From: Forficula auricularia | Lineage: Eukaryota > Arthropoda > Insecta > Dermaptera > Forficulidae | Assembly (NCBI GenBank): GCA_024734495.1 | Contig: JALMQS010000061.1 | Span: 9,850,598 to 9,914,597 of the forward strand | Length of the DNA stretch: 64,000 nt | Reading direction: 5' to 3' | Shown here: positions 40,289 through 50,712 of the stretch, piece by piece | Layout: each line of letters begins with the position of its first letter | Position numbering within the stretch: position 1 is the first letter of the stretch | The notes under the pieces: generated by a model | What the model was told of the DNA's origin: nothing | The model's input: the letters and a program-made list of their open reading frames with translations, nothing else | Databases searched by the model: none | Position numbers and translations under genes: made by a program

Positions 40289-40931
40289 AATGATTCAAGA
40301 AAAATGTAAAGAAGTCAACGAAAATCTAGTATTGGGAAAAGTTGATATAGCCTATAGGGCAATAAAAAGAAATTTTCAAGAAGACAAGCCAAAAAGCAAG
40401 AACATAAGAGATAAAGGAGGCCACATTATTCTAAACGAAAACGAACAGGCAAATAGATGGAAAGAACACCTAGAAGAACTCTATGGAGAAGAAAAAACAA
40501 TGAACCCAATAGAAGAAGAAGAATCTGTGGACGAAAACGAATTAGGAGACCCCATACTCAGGTCAGAATTCGAGACAGCTTTGAAGGAACTAAAAAATAA
40601 TAGAGCACCCGGAATAGACAATATACAAGCTGAAATCCTAAAGAACTCTGGAGAAAAGGCACGTGACAAACTTTTTGATATAATTAGCAAAATCTATAAA
40701 TTGGGAATCATCCCAAAAGATTTCGAAAAAAAAACAAAATAGTCACACTTCCCAAAAAGACAGGCGCGGATAAATGTGAAAATTTCAGGACCATTAGCCT
40801 AACCTCACATGCCTCCAAAATCCTAACCAAAATAATCCAAAGAAGAATAGAACAAAGAGTTGAAGAAAATCTGGGGAAGACCAGTTCGGCTTTAGAAGAA
40901 ACAGAGGCACCCGAGAAGCAATTCTCTCTCT
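40289..40931 (+). pseudogene. RTE-like LINE (family 1), segment 2 of 3: N-terminal RT
   Basis: It continues from segment 1: MIQEKCKEVNENLVLG, DIAYRAIKRNF, WKEHLEELYGEE, LRSEFETALKELKNNRAPGI and DNIQAEILKNSGEKARDKLF. This is RT0-RT1 of an RTE-like polymerase. The frame slips in an A9 run at 40,726-40,734, then reads IVTLPKKTGADKCENFRTIS, slips again near 40,876, and reads FGFRRNRGTREAILSL up to the BEL/Pao insertion. Confidence 0.85.
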
Positions 40932-41329
40932 AATGTCGAATTACTTATTCAATATTAGATTAAGGTATGGGGATTCGAATTTGAATCCTGAACGAATGTT
41001 AACAAAGGAAATAAATGGGTTAATAAATTTGTTTTAACAATTAATATTTAATAACAACTTGAAGATTATATATATATATATATAACAAAACTTTTCCAAA
41101 TACAAACAATAACTAGACAATAACTTGACTATACAATAACAATTATTTGACCACTTTCATCTATGAACTTAAAACTAACTTCTTTGTTCCAAAAACATGT
41201 CATCTCATCTCCTCGAAATTCAGAGGTGCCAACACACAGATTGGCTCATTCAAAAACCCTACACCAAACTCATGGCGCGAATTTGAAGCCATTCTACTTG
41301 ACACACTCCCACCTTAAAAGGTAAACCTT

Positions 41330-41707
41330 TTAACACTCACTTTCCGACACTTCCCGATATCTTGCCGGATCCCTAATTCTTCTGCACTTCCATCTTCTCT
41401 TCTGTCTTCTTCTCTTCCAACTTCTCTTCTGTCTTCTTCTCTTCCGTTTTCTCTCCTCTCGCAACAAAACGTTGTTAGTAGGCCAGTCTTTTCGAGGTAA
41501 CATCACACAAGACATCCCCTCCCACCATCGAGATTCTATTAAATGGCGCGGAGAACAACCTCTGCTGCCTAAATCAGCTGGATTCAGAGCTCCTTTTGTC
41601 GCTGCAAGGAGTTTCATTCTTGTAATCTCTCGTGTAGTGCCCCTGGATTGAACACTCGACAATTCAGCCTCGCACTTCACGTCGTCATCGGGTTTAAGGT
41701 TCTCCAT
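41330..41707 (-). pseudogene. BEL/Pao pol remnant fused downstream of gag
   Basis: Within this frame, LAATKGALNPADLGSRGCSP, RHLIESRWWEGMS and LPRKDWP are the segment at the end of RNase H and start of the integrase region in BEL/Pao polyproteins (NPADxxSRG and WWxGPxWL). Protease, RT and most of integrase are missing. Upstream it continues the gag-side repeat (MENLKPDDDVKCEAELSSVQ), so a deletion fused gag to late pol. A basic low-complexity stretch RKRKRRRQKRSWKRRRQKRR follows. Confidence 0.8.
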
Positions 41708-42368
41708 TATGGGAAGGTCTCGTGTAGTGCCACTGGACTGAACACCCTGCCAATCCAGCCGAGCACTTCACGTCGTCATCGGGTTTGAGGTTCTCCATTA
41801 TGGGATGGTCTCGTGGAGTGCCACTGGATTGAACACTTGCCAATCCAGCCGCGCACTTCACGTCGTCATCGGGTTTAAGCTTCTCCATTATGGGAAGGTC
41901 TCGTATAGTACCACTGGATTGAACATCCGCCAATCCAGCCGAGCACTTAACGTCCTCATCCGATTTAAGCCTCTCCATTCTGGGAAGCTCTCGTGAAGTA
42001 CCACCGGATTGAACACTTGCCAATCCAGCCGTGCACTTCACGTTTGTCATCCTCTCATAAAAATAGACCAATTCCGTCCATTTCTCTCTATACTCTTCAC
42101 AGAGGTCAAATTCGGTAGCCAGTTCTGCCTCGTCTTTTATTAATTTGTATACTAGCTGGCTAACCTGATTTTCCAGCGCTGTTAATCGTTGAGACTTTTC
42201 TTCAGCCAGTCGAAATTCCAAAATGAGTTGATCTCGAGGCGTGTTCTCATTTCCCAACGATGTCTTCATTTTGATGTATATATTTGTGAATGCTCTTCGT
42301 GAATTCACTCTCTGTTTCTTCAAGCTTCTCAAATCTGTTTCCATTCGTTGCCTTTCGACAGGATCCAT
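41694..42368 (-). pseudogene. BEL/Pao gag N-terminus with internal ~35-residue repeats
   Basis: The ATG at 42,368 starts MDPVERQRMETDLRSLKKQR, VNSRRAFTNIYIKMKTS, then LAEEKSQRLTALENQVSQLV and CEEYREKWTEL, matching the helical N-terminal part of BEL/Pao Gag. After that the protein is made of four or five tandem repeats of about 35 residues, each with DVKC.AGLA.VQSSGT.R and IMEKLKPDD. At the DNA level the repeats are ~107-108 bp at 41,640-42,050. Tandem expansion inside gag followed the loss of capsid. It cannot be a working Gag. Confidence 0.8.
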
Positions 42369-42785
42369 CTTTAATAAAAATAATCTTAATATTTAAAATA
42401 TCGAAGATTATTTTCCCCACAAGGGATGCCACTAATGTCGAATTACTTATTCAATATTAGATTAAGGTATGGGGATTCGAATTTGAATCCTGAACGAATG
42501 TTAACAAAGGAAATAAATGGGTTAATAAATTTGTTTTAACAATTAATATTTAATAACAACTTGAAGATTATATATATATATATATAACAAAACTTTTCCA
42601 AATACAAACAATAACTAGACAATAACTTGACTATACAATAACAATTATTTGACCACTTTCATCTATGAACTTAAAACTAACTTCTTTGTTCCAAAAACAT
42701 GTCATCTCATCTCCTCGAAATTCAGAGGTGCCAACACACAGATTGGCTCATTCAAAAACACCAAACTCATGGCGCCAATTTGACA

Positions 42786-43935
42786 CTTAGACTAATAATA
42801 CAAAGGGCTTTTATCAGGGAAGAATCTGTCTACATCGGATTCATAGACCTAGAAAAAGCATTCGATAACGTCAATTGGGAAATTATGTTTAAAATATTAA
42901 AACAGGCGGGAATAAAATTCAGAGAGAGAAGACTAATCTACAATCTATATCAAAACCAGACGGCAATTATAAATATTGGAGATGAGCAAAAGAGAAGCCA
43001 AAATAAAAAAGGATGTAAGACAAGGATGTGTGCTGTCACCCATGATTTTCAACTTATACATAGAAGAAGCGATTAAAGAATTCAAAGACAAAATTGATAC
43101 AGGTATAGAAATCCAAGGTCAAAAGATCGCTATGTTAAGATTTGCCGATGACATTGCCCTTCTAGGAAGCAATAAAAAAGAATTAGAGGACGCCTTGAAT
43201 GGAATTAACCAAATCCTAATAGAAGAAATCAAAATGAAAATAAACAAGAATAAAACCAAGGTCCTAGTATGTACAAAAAAAGAACAAACGAGACAGGAAT
43301 GCATCAAAATTAACCAAGAAAACCTAGAAGGAGTTAAGGAATTCCGCTACCTAGGAAGTAAAATAACATGGGATGGGAGGAGCGAAAACGAAATTAAATC
43401 AAGAATTGCCCAAGCAAAAATGGGGTTTAATTCAAAACAAAAACTACTATGCTCCTCCTCAATCAGCTTAGCAAACAGGAAGTTGCTATTGAAGACATAT
43501 GTATGGAGCATAGCCATGTACGGGTGTGAAACCTGGACAATTGGAAAAGCGGAGAGAAAGAGATTGGAGGCTTTCGAAATGTGGTGCTACAGAAGAATGA
43601 TGAATATCAAATGGATGGATAAAATTACAAATGAAGAAGTTCTTGGAAGAATCGGAGAAAGAAAGAACCTTGTGGAAGAGTCTGAAGAAGAAGAGGTCAG
43701 ATGATGGGGCACACACTGAGACATGGGGGACTGCTTAGGGATATCTTGGAGGGGGAGGTGGGAAAGAAAGGGGAAGGGGAAGACCCAGATTAGAATATTT
43801 CAACCAAATAATTGGGGATATGGGATGCCAGACATTTAGAGAGGTCAAACAGCTGGCGGGGGACAGAGTCAGTGGAGACGGATTGTTGCATCAAACCAGT
43901 CTTAGGACTGTATACTCAATGATGATGATGATCTC
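42786..43935 (+). pseudogene. RTE-like LINE (family 1), segment 3 of 3: RT core, C-terminus and tail
   Basis: It resumes at the codons following the insertion: RLIIQRAFIREESVYIGFID and LEKAFDNVNWEIM, then a frameshift near 42,975 into MSKREAKIKKDVRQGCVLSP, FNLYIEEAIKEFKD, the intact catalytic RFADDIALLG, then YLGSKITWDGR, YGCETWTIGKAERKRLEAFE, MWCYRRMMNIKWMDKITNEE. Another indel near 43,665 shifts the end (RRGQMMGHTLRH). The 3' UTR ends in a short GATGATGATGAT tail at 43,921-43,932, the type of simple-repeat tail used by RTE elements. The copy at 59,935-60,857 is almost identical. Confidence 0.9.
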
Positions 43936-43984
43936 GAAAGTGTGTCGCTATCGAATTGTCCAAGCAGGGCAGGGGGGGGGGTCA

Positions 43985-44170
43985 AATTTTTTTTACAAAT
44001 TTCATATCTCATATTTTAAGTTCATTAAAATAAAAATAAATAAAAAAATTGTTATAAATTCCCTGTCGATTTGGCCGCCGTTTTTTGGCCTCTGCGTGCG
44101 ACGCACGTGTTGCACTCCCGCCAGGCACAGGCCTGTATGGGGGGGGATCGCCCCCTCCGCCCCCCACCCC
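43985..44170. repeat. dispersed repeat shared with 25,150-25,290
   Basis: It begins after a G9 run and shares TTGTTATAAATTCCCTG, GTGTTGCAC and CCCGCCAGGCACAGGCCTG with the 25-kb copy. It ends in CCTTGATCCGCCCTTGCA. Confidence 0.6.
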
Positions 44171-44640
44171 TTGATCCGCCCTTGCAACACATACACTATA
44201 AGTGCGTCTATTACCCTACCTTGACAGTCAAAAAAAATATAAAATATAGGTATACTGTCTAATCCAAAACATAAAGACATTAAATAAAAAATAAAAAATA
44301 TAAAGTAAATAAAACCTGTTTTTTATCACTCTTAATAATAAAAGACTGTCTTAATTATATTAAAAAAAAAAACTTTTCTAAAAAGTACAAAATAATCTAA
44401 TACTTAATCAAAATGTGTGGGGCACAGAAACTATGTAAATTTGATTTTCTAATTAAAAATATTTTGTATTGCAGTTTTCTAATTTATTAATAATTTTTTT
44501 TAAATACCATATTGCTTTTATTCATCATCGAGTATTATTATTATTAAAGCTAAAAAAGTTTATTTAGTAAAAAAAATTGTGATAAGTAAATTTAAATCAC
44601 ATAAAAAAAATATTCTCACTGCATTTCTTGTGAAGCAATT
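44171..44640. other. AT-rich DNA, no gene seen
   Basis: I find no supported feature here. Confidence 0.45.
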
Positions 44641-44970
44641 ATTCACTTTTTGAGTCTACCGCTAGATGGCGCTAGGGTCGGAAATCTAGCTGTTTCTGGC
44701 TATTTTGGAAGACCGATCTAGCGGTTTTATAAATCAAATCGTTGGCAACACTGCTAGCCTCTCTGCTTTGACTTGTGACTGCCCTGACATCTGACGGATT
44801 TATTTTATTTAGCATTATTTCATCTAAAGAAAGAAACGATATTTCTCATTTATGTTATTTCTTTTCGTGTATGCTAAAATTCAAGAATATAGTTTTATTA
44901 AATTATAAAAAGACTATTCAATTCAATATTATAATTGTTTGCTTGTTTGAATTTTAAGAAAATATCCGTT
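44641..44970 (+). promoter_or_regulatory. 5' flank of zinc-finger unit D with a CTCF-like site
   Basis: The last ~200 bp (GACTGCCCTGACATCTGACG, TTTAGCATTATTTCATCTAA) are shared with units B and C and lead to the exon 1 ATG. Upstream and unique to unit D is CCGCTAGATGGCGCTA at 44,659-44,674, which resembles the CTCF consensus core (AG.(G/T)GGCGC). Pieces of it recur nearby (GATCTAGCGG on the other strand sense at 44,714). No convincing TATA box is seen. Confidence 0.5.
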
Positions 44971-45016
44971 ATGGCTGAAATTAAAATCATGAATCTCAAA
45001 TATCCAATTTATACAG
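44971..45016 (+). CDS. C2H2 zinc-finger gene exon 1 (unit D)
   Basis: ATG begins MAEIKIMNLKYPIYT, ending ACA G at a GTTAGT donor, phase 1. It joins in frame to exon 2 at 46,095. The short N-terminus has no recognised domain. It is nearly the same in units B and C (second in-frame Met conserved), which supports it as real coding sequence. Confidence 0.8.
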
Positions 45017-45349
45017 GTTAGTTTTCACCTGTCATATATATAATAAAACATTTTGTTTATTTATTAAATAATTATTAATTGTTATCTATATTGAACATTG
45101 TTAATTTTCTATTATTGTTTTAAATTAAACAGTTGAATAGAAAAAGTTCATTCTTTCCTCGAATTGATCAGAATCTTATGCCTATTTTAAAGAGTCTTGA
45201 ACAGATTATAGTTAATAAATTTATTTTTATCTATATTATAATTATGTTGTGTTATTTTTAATAATTATTTTGGCTTTAAATAAAAGAATAAATTGGTTTA
45301 TTTATAATAAACATCCACTAGATTCAGTTTCATTATTTATTTATATTTT

Positions 45350-45670
45350 ATTATTAGTACTTGGCCAGCGAGCGATGCTCGGTAACTTTTTGCTTCAGTT
45401 AAAAGCTATATATTAATCCCTGAACCCCTCCCCGGACCCCGTCACTTCACCCCACCTCCGGCACCTCTCCACCCCGCAAAATAACAAAAATCCCATCAAA
45501 AACAACTTAGCCGAAGATGAGATCGAATCGCCAACACAAAATCCTCCTAACCCGTGAATTTCATCCAAATCCTTAGAGCCGTTTTCGAGAACCCGATAGG
45601 ATATATATACAAGAATTGCTCGTTTAATATAATAAGAGTATAAGTTCCGAATAGACGGGCACTTAAAATT
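45350..45670. repeat. C-rich dispersed repeat in intron 1 of unit D
   Basis: ATTAGTACTTGGCCAGCGAG, CGATGCTCGGTAAC and then C-rich DNA (CCCCTCCCCGGACCCCGTCA) resemble the 3.05-kb repeat type in composition and order. The minus-strand ORF here is a composition artefact. Confidence 0.45.
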
Positions 45671-45884
45671 ACTCAAAACCGCCTAAAGAGAATTTTTGGA
45701 CACGATTTTCTTAACTCGCCAATGATACCATCTTCTCCAGATGTTTTTTGTATGTTCTTAAGTTAGCAGATGTGTCCATGATAGTGGGTTCTTGGACACT
45801 TGAGAAGGTCATTGAATCTAGATTTTCATTGATCTAGTTCTGTATCAGTTTACGCGATTTTTTATATTTTTGCCTCTAGTTGGG

Positions 45885-45960
45885 CTGGAACCCGTAATGT
45901 TGTATTTTTGCACAATCTATAACGTTATCTACTCGGCTACCGACTCCCAAATCATTATAA
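45885..45960 (-). repeat. tRNA-like SINE segment in intron 1 of unit D
   Basis: It is the paralogue of 26,420-26,495. On the minus strand it reads GGTAGCCGAGTAGATAACG and GGGTTCCAGCCC. Confidence 0.5.
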
Positions 45961-46094
45961 TTATATATAAATTCAAATCAAATCCGAATTGGTTCATTTA
46001 TATTCACTTTGACTAGATTTTAACTCATTAGTGTCCATGGGGGCCTTAAACATTTATATCTAACTAATAATAAGTGAAATTTTATCTTTTTCAG

Positions 46095-46238
46095 GGCCAC
46101 ATTTCTTGTGCTGTGATTGTCGGACGATGTTCATTAGTGAAGATTTCCTGAACAAACATCAAAAGAAATGTATACATAGGAAATTACATTTAATTTTAAA
46201 AATAAAATTTCAATTGCCAGGAAATACCTTAGCTGAGG
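46095..46238 (+). CDS. C2H2 zinc-finger gene exon 2 (unit D)
   Basis: This is a 144-bp exon with CTTTTTCAG acceptor and GTAAGT donor, phase 1 at both ends. It encodes GPHFLCCDCRTMFISEDFLN, then KHQKKCIHRKLHLILKIKFQ and LPGNTLAEG. The C-X2-C-X12-H-X3-C arrangement could bind zinc. It is joined in frame to exon 1 (44,971-45,016) and exon 3 (47,510-48,195): total 876 bp, 291 codons plus stop. The whole reading is open, so unit D is the best candidate for a working gene in the array. Confidence 0.85.
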
Positions 46239-46429
46239 GTAAGTTCATTTATTTGATTTATAACCTTGGAAGTATTCTCCTAAAACTTTTGTTCAAATTC
46301 TAATTTAGATGAAAATAAACCTTTGTCCTCCATTTCGGAGACCATTGTGCTATTCAAGGGATTAAGTTCTTTTACGATTTTATTTCTAATAATTTTCATT
46401 GATCAATGAATTCATAATTAATTCCTTAG

Positions 46430-47400
46430 CACACTATCTAGCTCAGTCCAATTAGACAAAATAAGGATAATCGGTGGAATAAAATCCCAGAGTTTTGGAA
46501 ATAGTCTTAAACGCTTCTTTTAGACGTGGGTTAATCTCTGTCAAATGTCCCCGAGGATGGAGCTTGACCTTGAGGAAGGGAGGCGGGGGGGGATTTAATA
46601 TAACCGACCTATAGTAAATTAAAGAGGAAAAAATTTCATACATAAAATGAAAACCACTCATCCTAGAAACTTGATTCCTATTTTATTCTCTAGGAAATTT
46701 TGTTTGCTTGGACCACTTTTTTGTTAAAACTCCTAGATTTATAGATATCCAGCAATTTCCATATAGAAAAAACTGCGATTTTTTGAACAAAACGGATCAT
46801 TCCCTGCTTACGTTCAAGTCAACAAAATTCCTAGAGAATTAAATAGGAATCAAGTTTCTAGAATGAGTGGTTTTCATTTTATGAAGGAAAAACTGCGATT
46901 TTTTTGCAAAAATTGTAGTTATTCAAAACTAAAACCCCATTGCGCCCGGGTTGCATTACCCAATTAAGATGAAACTTTGTTTGAATTGTAGAATATTTAA
47001 TCTAGTCTAAAAATGTATAGTCGTCTTTGTCGAAAACTTGCTCCTTCATGCTCAAAATAGGAATAAATCGAAAAAAGAGCGGATTTTTGGGATAGGTATT
47101 CAAAAGTGATCCGGGGGGCTGTTTTTTGGATCCCCGTAAAAAATCGAAATGGACCGATTTTCTATTTTTTTTTTAATCGACCCGAAATTTTGTCCTTTTT
47201 AATTTACTATAGGACTGTTATTTACAAAATATGGACTGTTTTCAAGTTATAAGCGAAAAACTGGAAAAATGGCTTGGGGACTTTTGAAAGACATTAACCC
47301 AAGTCTAAGGGAAGCGTTTAAGACCATTTCCAAAACCCTGGGATTTTTTTCTACCGATTTGTCTAATTTAACTTGGCTAATATACTACTTATCTAACGAT
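46430..47400. repeat. intron-2 palindromic element, copy D
   Basis: It carries the same termini (CAGTCCAATTAGACAAAATA; ATTTGTCTAATTTAAC) and inner arms as 27,036-28,060, with about 250 bp lost from the left arm near 46,580-46,630. It is shared by position with units A and B. Confidence 0.8.
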
Positions 47401-47509
47401 ATAATTGAATGATTTCACAATTAAAAATAACAAAACTACAATAAATTTTTCTGCTCTATATTGAATTTCATCTCTAAATTTATCTCTTTAACAGATTTAT
47501 TTTTTCCAG

Positions 47510-48195
47510 ATACAAATAATCGAACTAAGAATGAAAGTACTGGAGATTATTTTTGTGAGGAATGTTTCTCTGGATTTCTATCATTGTCTGAATTCGAAAG
47601 CCATATACAGGAAGGCCATTCAGAAGAAGTACTCTTCTCAAGTCATCTTAGCGATCGGAAATACAGTGTTGAAACCAAATCGGAACCCCCTATTGCCATC
47701 AATCCTCAGAGCGAGAAGGCTTCTAAAGTGACCTTTCATAATCGATATAAAGCCGCCAAACGTTCTTTACCCTCTCCTAACGATAAAAAAAAATTGAAAT
47801 CAAAACAACCTAATCAATGTTTGGCAACTCTTTCTAATAACAAGCATACAGGCCAAAAGCCTTTCGTCTGTGATAACCGCGAGAAGGGTTTCTCACATAA
47901 GAGTGTTCTCAAAAGACATTTTCTTATTCATACAGGCAAAAAACATTTCTTCTGTTATCAATGCGAGAAGGGATTCTCACGAAAAAGTGAATTCAAAAGA
48001 CATTTACTTATTCATACAGGCCAAAAGCCCTTCGTCTGTGATCAATGCGAGAAGGGTTTCTCAAATAAGAGTCATCTCAAAACGCATTTACTTATTCATA
48101 CAGGCGAAAAGTCTTTCGTCTGTGATCACTGCGAGAAGCGGTTTTCAGCAAAAGGATCTCTCAAAAGGCATTTACTTATTCATACAAGGGAATAA
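47510..48195 (+). CDS. C2H2 zinc-finger gene exon 3 (unit D)
   Basis: After TTTTTTCCAG the frame runs DTNNRTKNESTGDYFCEECF, a first C2H2 finger (CEEC...HIQEGH), a Ser/Lys-rich linker (KRSLPSPNDKKKLKSKQPNQ), then four TGQKP/TGEKP-spaced fingers: FVCDNREKGFSHKSVLKRH, FFCYQCEKGFSRKSEFKRH, FVCDQCEKGFSNKSHLKTH and FVCDHCEKRFSAKGSLKRH. The first of these has lost its second Cys (CDNR for CDHC) and should not bind zinc normally. The ORF stops at 48,193-48,195 after HTRE. Beyond it, another finger is legible out of frame (DHCEKGFSRKAHLKRHLQTH), ending at 48,275-48,277, so a small insertion in the linker removed the last finger. It is probably a nuclear DNA-binding protein; the target is unknown. Confidence 0.85.
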
Positions 48196-48277
48196 ATAGC
48201 CTTTCGTTTATGATCACTGCGAGAAGGGTTTCTCACGGAAGGCACATCTCAAAAGGCATTTACAAACCCACTCCTAG

Positions 48278-49055
48278 AAAATTGAATCTATAGCTTCTAC
48301 ATATTTGAAATAACTAGATTAAATAAAAATCAAATTAAATTCAACCTTTGCGTCTAGTAAGACTATTTGTACTTCTCCCCTTGTGTATATTGTATGCTTC
48401 TTTTGCTTGAAAATTAAACAAGTCTTACTCTCTTACATGTTTGAATATTTATTTTACCCTTTGTCCTGTTTATATCTTAACTTACCTTTTCAATTATATT
48501 CATCCTTTATAATAATATATATAACTCATTACTCGTTAAGTAAATATGAAATAATTACTCGTTATGCTTGACAAGTGAAATTCCCTAGAAATACTCTCAG
48601 TCTTAACGTTTTAGAAATATTACATTACACTTACATGCCAGTCATCATCAGCATAACATTTTTTTATTTCAAAACATACACTTGTTACAACTCAATATTG
48701 CAATATTTTTTTTCGATAATAATCAAGTTTATCACTATTACTTATTGTTTCGCGGGATCTAGGAATACCGAGGTCGCTTTGAATTTTTAATTATATTAAT
48801 CCTTTTTTAAATTACAGGTGAGATTTCACCGTAAAGGCCACAAAACAACATTCGCCAATCTGCACAGTAGACTATCTTTAATTATTTATATCCAGATGAA
48901 GAATTAATAGTCTATGATGGATGAGAACAAATATCAGAATTTATACATGTATTTATAACTATTAATTTATTTTTCCTAAATATATATATTTTATTTAATC
49001 TCAAGGTAATTTCATCTCTAAGATAACCATGTCTATTTTCAAAATATTTACTTTT
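48278..49055 (+). other. 3' flank of unit D and tail segment
   Basis: 48,310-48,620 matches the 3' flanks of units B, C and E. 48,760-49,040 is the tail block shared with 12,330-12,620 and 14,680-14,870. Confidence 0.65.
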
Positions 49056-49059
49056 TTAA

Positions 49060-49257
49060 ATTGAAAGTTTCTTTTTGCCGAGAGTAGCAGAAATTTTATA
49101 TATTTAAGGAAGAATGTGTCTTCTGCTGGAATTATAAATTTTTCATTTATTAATAACGAGACTAAAGTTCCCAAATCTTTGCCCTCTTCATCAGTCTATT
49201 ACAATTGATTCACAGGAAACTATAGTCTCGTTATAAATAAATTAGAAATTTATTCTC
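49060..49257 (+). repeat. AACGAGACTATAG half palindrome, copy at 49 kb
   Basis: It is almost base-for-base the same as 14,885-15,095, including TTGCCCTCTTCATCAGTCTA and AACTATAGTCTCGTTATAAA. Confidence 0.75.
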
Positions 49258-49848
49258 AACAAAAACACTTGTGTAAAAAAAGGCCAAGTTCGATTAATAA
49301 AAACCGTTTGCCAAAAAAAGTAGCGAGATCTAATGTGCTGCCAAGTTCAACATCATCAATTTATTAAATGAGCCGAGAATATATTAGTAACTTCAATTAA
49401 AACGAATGTTTTTCATTTCACATGTCCCTCTATATTTTTTATTGAATTCACATTTTTAGTTGAAATTATTTTTCTAAAACTTGGCTTTTACGCATTAAAT
49501 TATTATTATTGTTTGATACGGCCTCCACCTCTCCCTTTTAGCCATTCCATCCTCTCTTATTAAAATATCATGAAATGGTAACTAGTAATTCGTGACATAC
49601 ATAATAATGCGTAATAGCCAAGTTTTAGGAAAATAATTTTAACTAAAAATTTGAAATCAATAAAAATTATAGATGGACATGTGAAATGAAGAACATTCGT
49701 TTTAATTGAAGTTACTAATATATTCTCGACTCATTTCATAAATTGATGATGTTGAACTTGGCAGCACATTAAATCTCACTACTTTTTTTGGCTAACGTTT
49801 TTTATAATTCGAACTTGGCCTTTTTTTCACAAGTGTTTTTGTTGAGAT
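49258..49848. mobile_element. ~575-bp fold-back element, copy 2
   Basis: Ends CTCAACAAAAACACTTGTG and CACAAGTGTTTTTGTTGAG, arms ~240 bp, loop ~110 bp (GATACGGCCTCCACCTCTCC). Arms and loop match 9768-10,342 when that copy is read on the minus strand. It interrupts the same flanking pair (ATTTATTCTCAAC...GAGATTTCACTTC) that is nearly contiguous at 15,090-15,125. Confidence 0.85.
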
Positions 49849-49849
49849 T

Positions 49850-50475
49850 TCACTTCTTTTTGTAAGTTGGATGGGAATTTAAACTGCGAGATTCACGCAT
49901 TTATTTTAAAGGCTGATGAAGATCTTTTTCGATTTCTCATTTTATTAGTGATTCAAGTTATTAGACTATGCCAAATTTTAGCATTCCAGTGTCATTGAAT
50001 TTTCACTATTAGTTAATTTAGATCATAAGTTTCATTCCTTCATTTTAGAGGCTGAAGAAGGGAAACTTGCAGTTTTCCGATTTTCCCCATTATTAATGCC
50101 CTGAAATCTACTAACATGCCAAATTTAAGCATTTTATACTCTTTGAATTTTTACTTGATGAGAATTTACTATACTTTAGTATACTATATTTAGCATTTTT
50201 TTTACTATATTTAGTATATTATAAACTTCACATCTACTTTTATGATGCTGAGAAAGGAAACGTTTCGTTTTTCGATTCTCTTCTTTATCAAGCTCTACCA
50301 GTATGTAAATTTCATCATTCTAGAGTCATTGTATTTTCACTATATGTTAATTTAGCCTATAACAATTTCACCCCTCCATTTATGTTCTGAAGAAGGGAAA
50401 GTTTCGGTCTTCGATTTCATCTTTTATTACCGTCCCAAAATCTACCACCATCCCGAAAATAATGAAAATTTATCG
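49850..50475 (+). repeat. 143-bp-periodic element, plus copy 2 (truncated)
   Basis: It matches 15,115-15,700 unit for unit (unit starts ~49,912, 50,051, 50,246, 50,388). A ~52-bp insertion of TTTAGTATACTATATTTAGC-type sequence at 50,168-50,221 stretches one unit. It ends abruptly at 50,474. Confidence 0.7.
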
Positions 50476-50712
50476 TCGGATCAATTATATTTATAAAAAA
50501 CTTCTCTCGGCTTTGCTTTAGTAAAATCCAAGCAATTTAATTTTACTATAGCTAAAAGTATTTTTTTGCCCTCTAGACCAGTGGTTCGCAAATATTTTTA
50601 GTTCCCGACGCCCTTAATATATCAGAATTTTTCCACGAATCCCCAAGTCAAAATATCCGTCTACCTAATCGAGTTATTGCGGTTAGGTTAGTTTAAAAAT
50701 ATAATAATAAAT

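Larger units (their letters stand above)
40934..42785 (-). mobile_element. BEL/Pao LTR element, internally deleted
   Basis: Minus-strand element with a 5' LTR at 42,436-42,785 (350 bp) and a 3' LTR at 40,934-41,303 (370 bp). They are nearly identical except for a 14-base difference near their starts and a few bases near CAAAAACcctACACC. LTRs begin TGTCA and end CGACA. A purine tract GGTGGGAG precedes the 3' LTR. TGGCATCCC follows the 5' LTR as a possible primer-binding site. Flanks TAAG and TTAG give an imperfect 4-bp target duplication. Only ~1.1 kb of interior remains, whereas intact relatives have several kb. It lies in the RT gene of the RTE-like LINE. Confidence 0.9.

Noticed and set aside
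47531..48199. Overlapping ORFs with repeated SSVITARR / FLFIQAKS peptides
   Set aside because: They are alternate-frame readings of the zinc-finger repeats.
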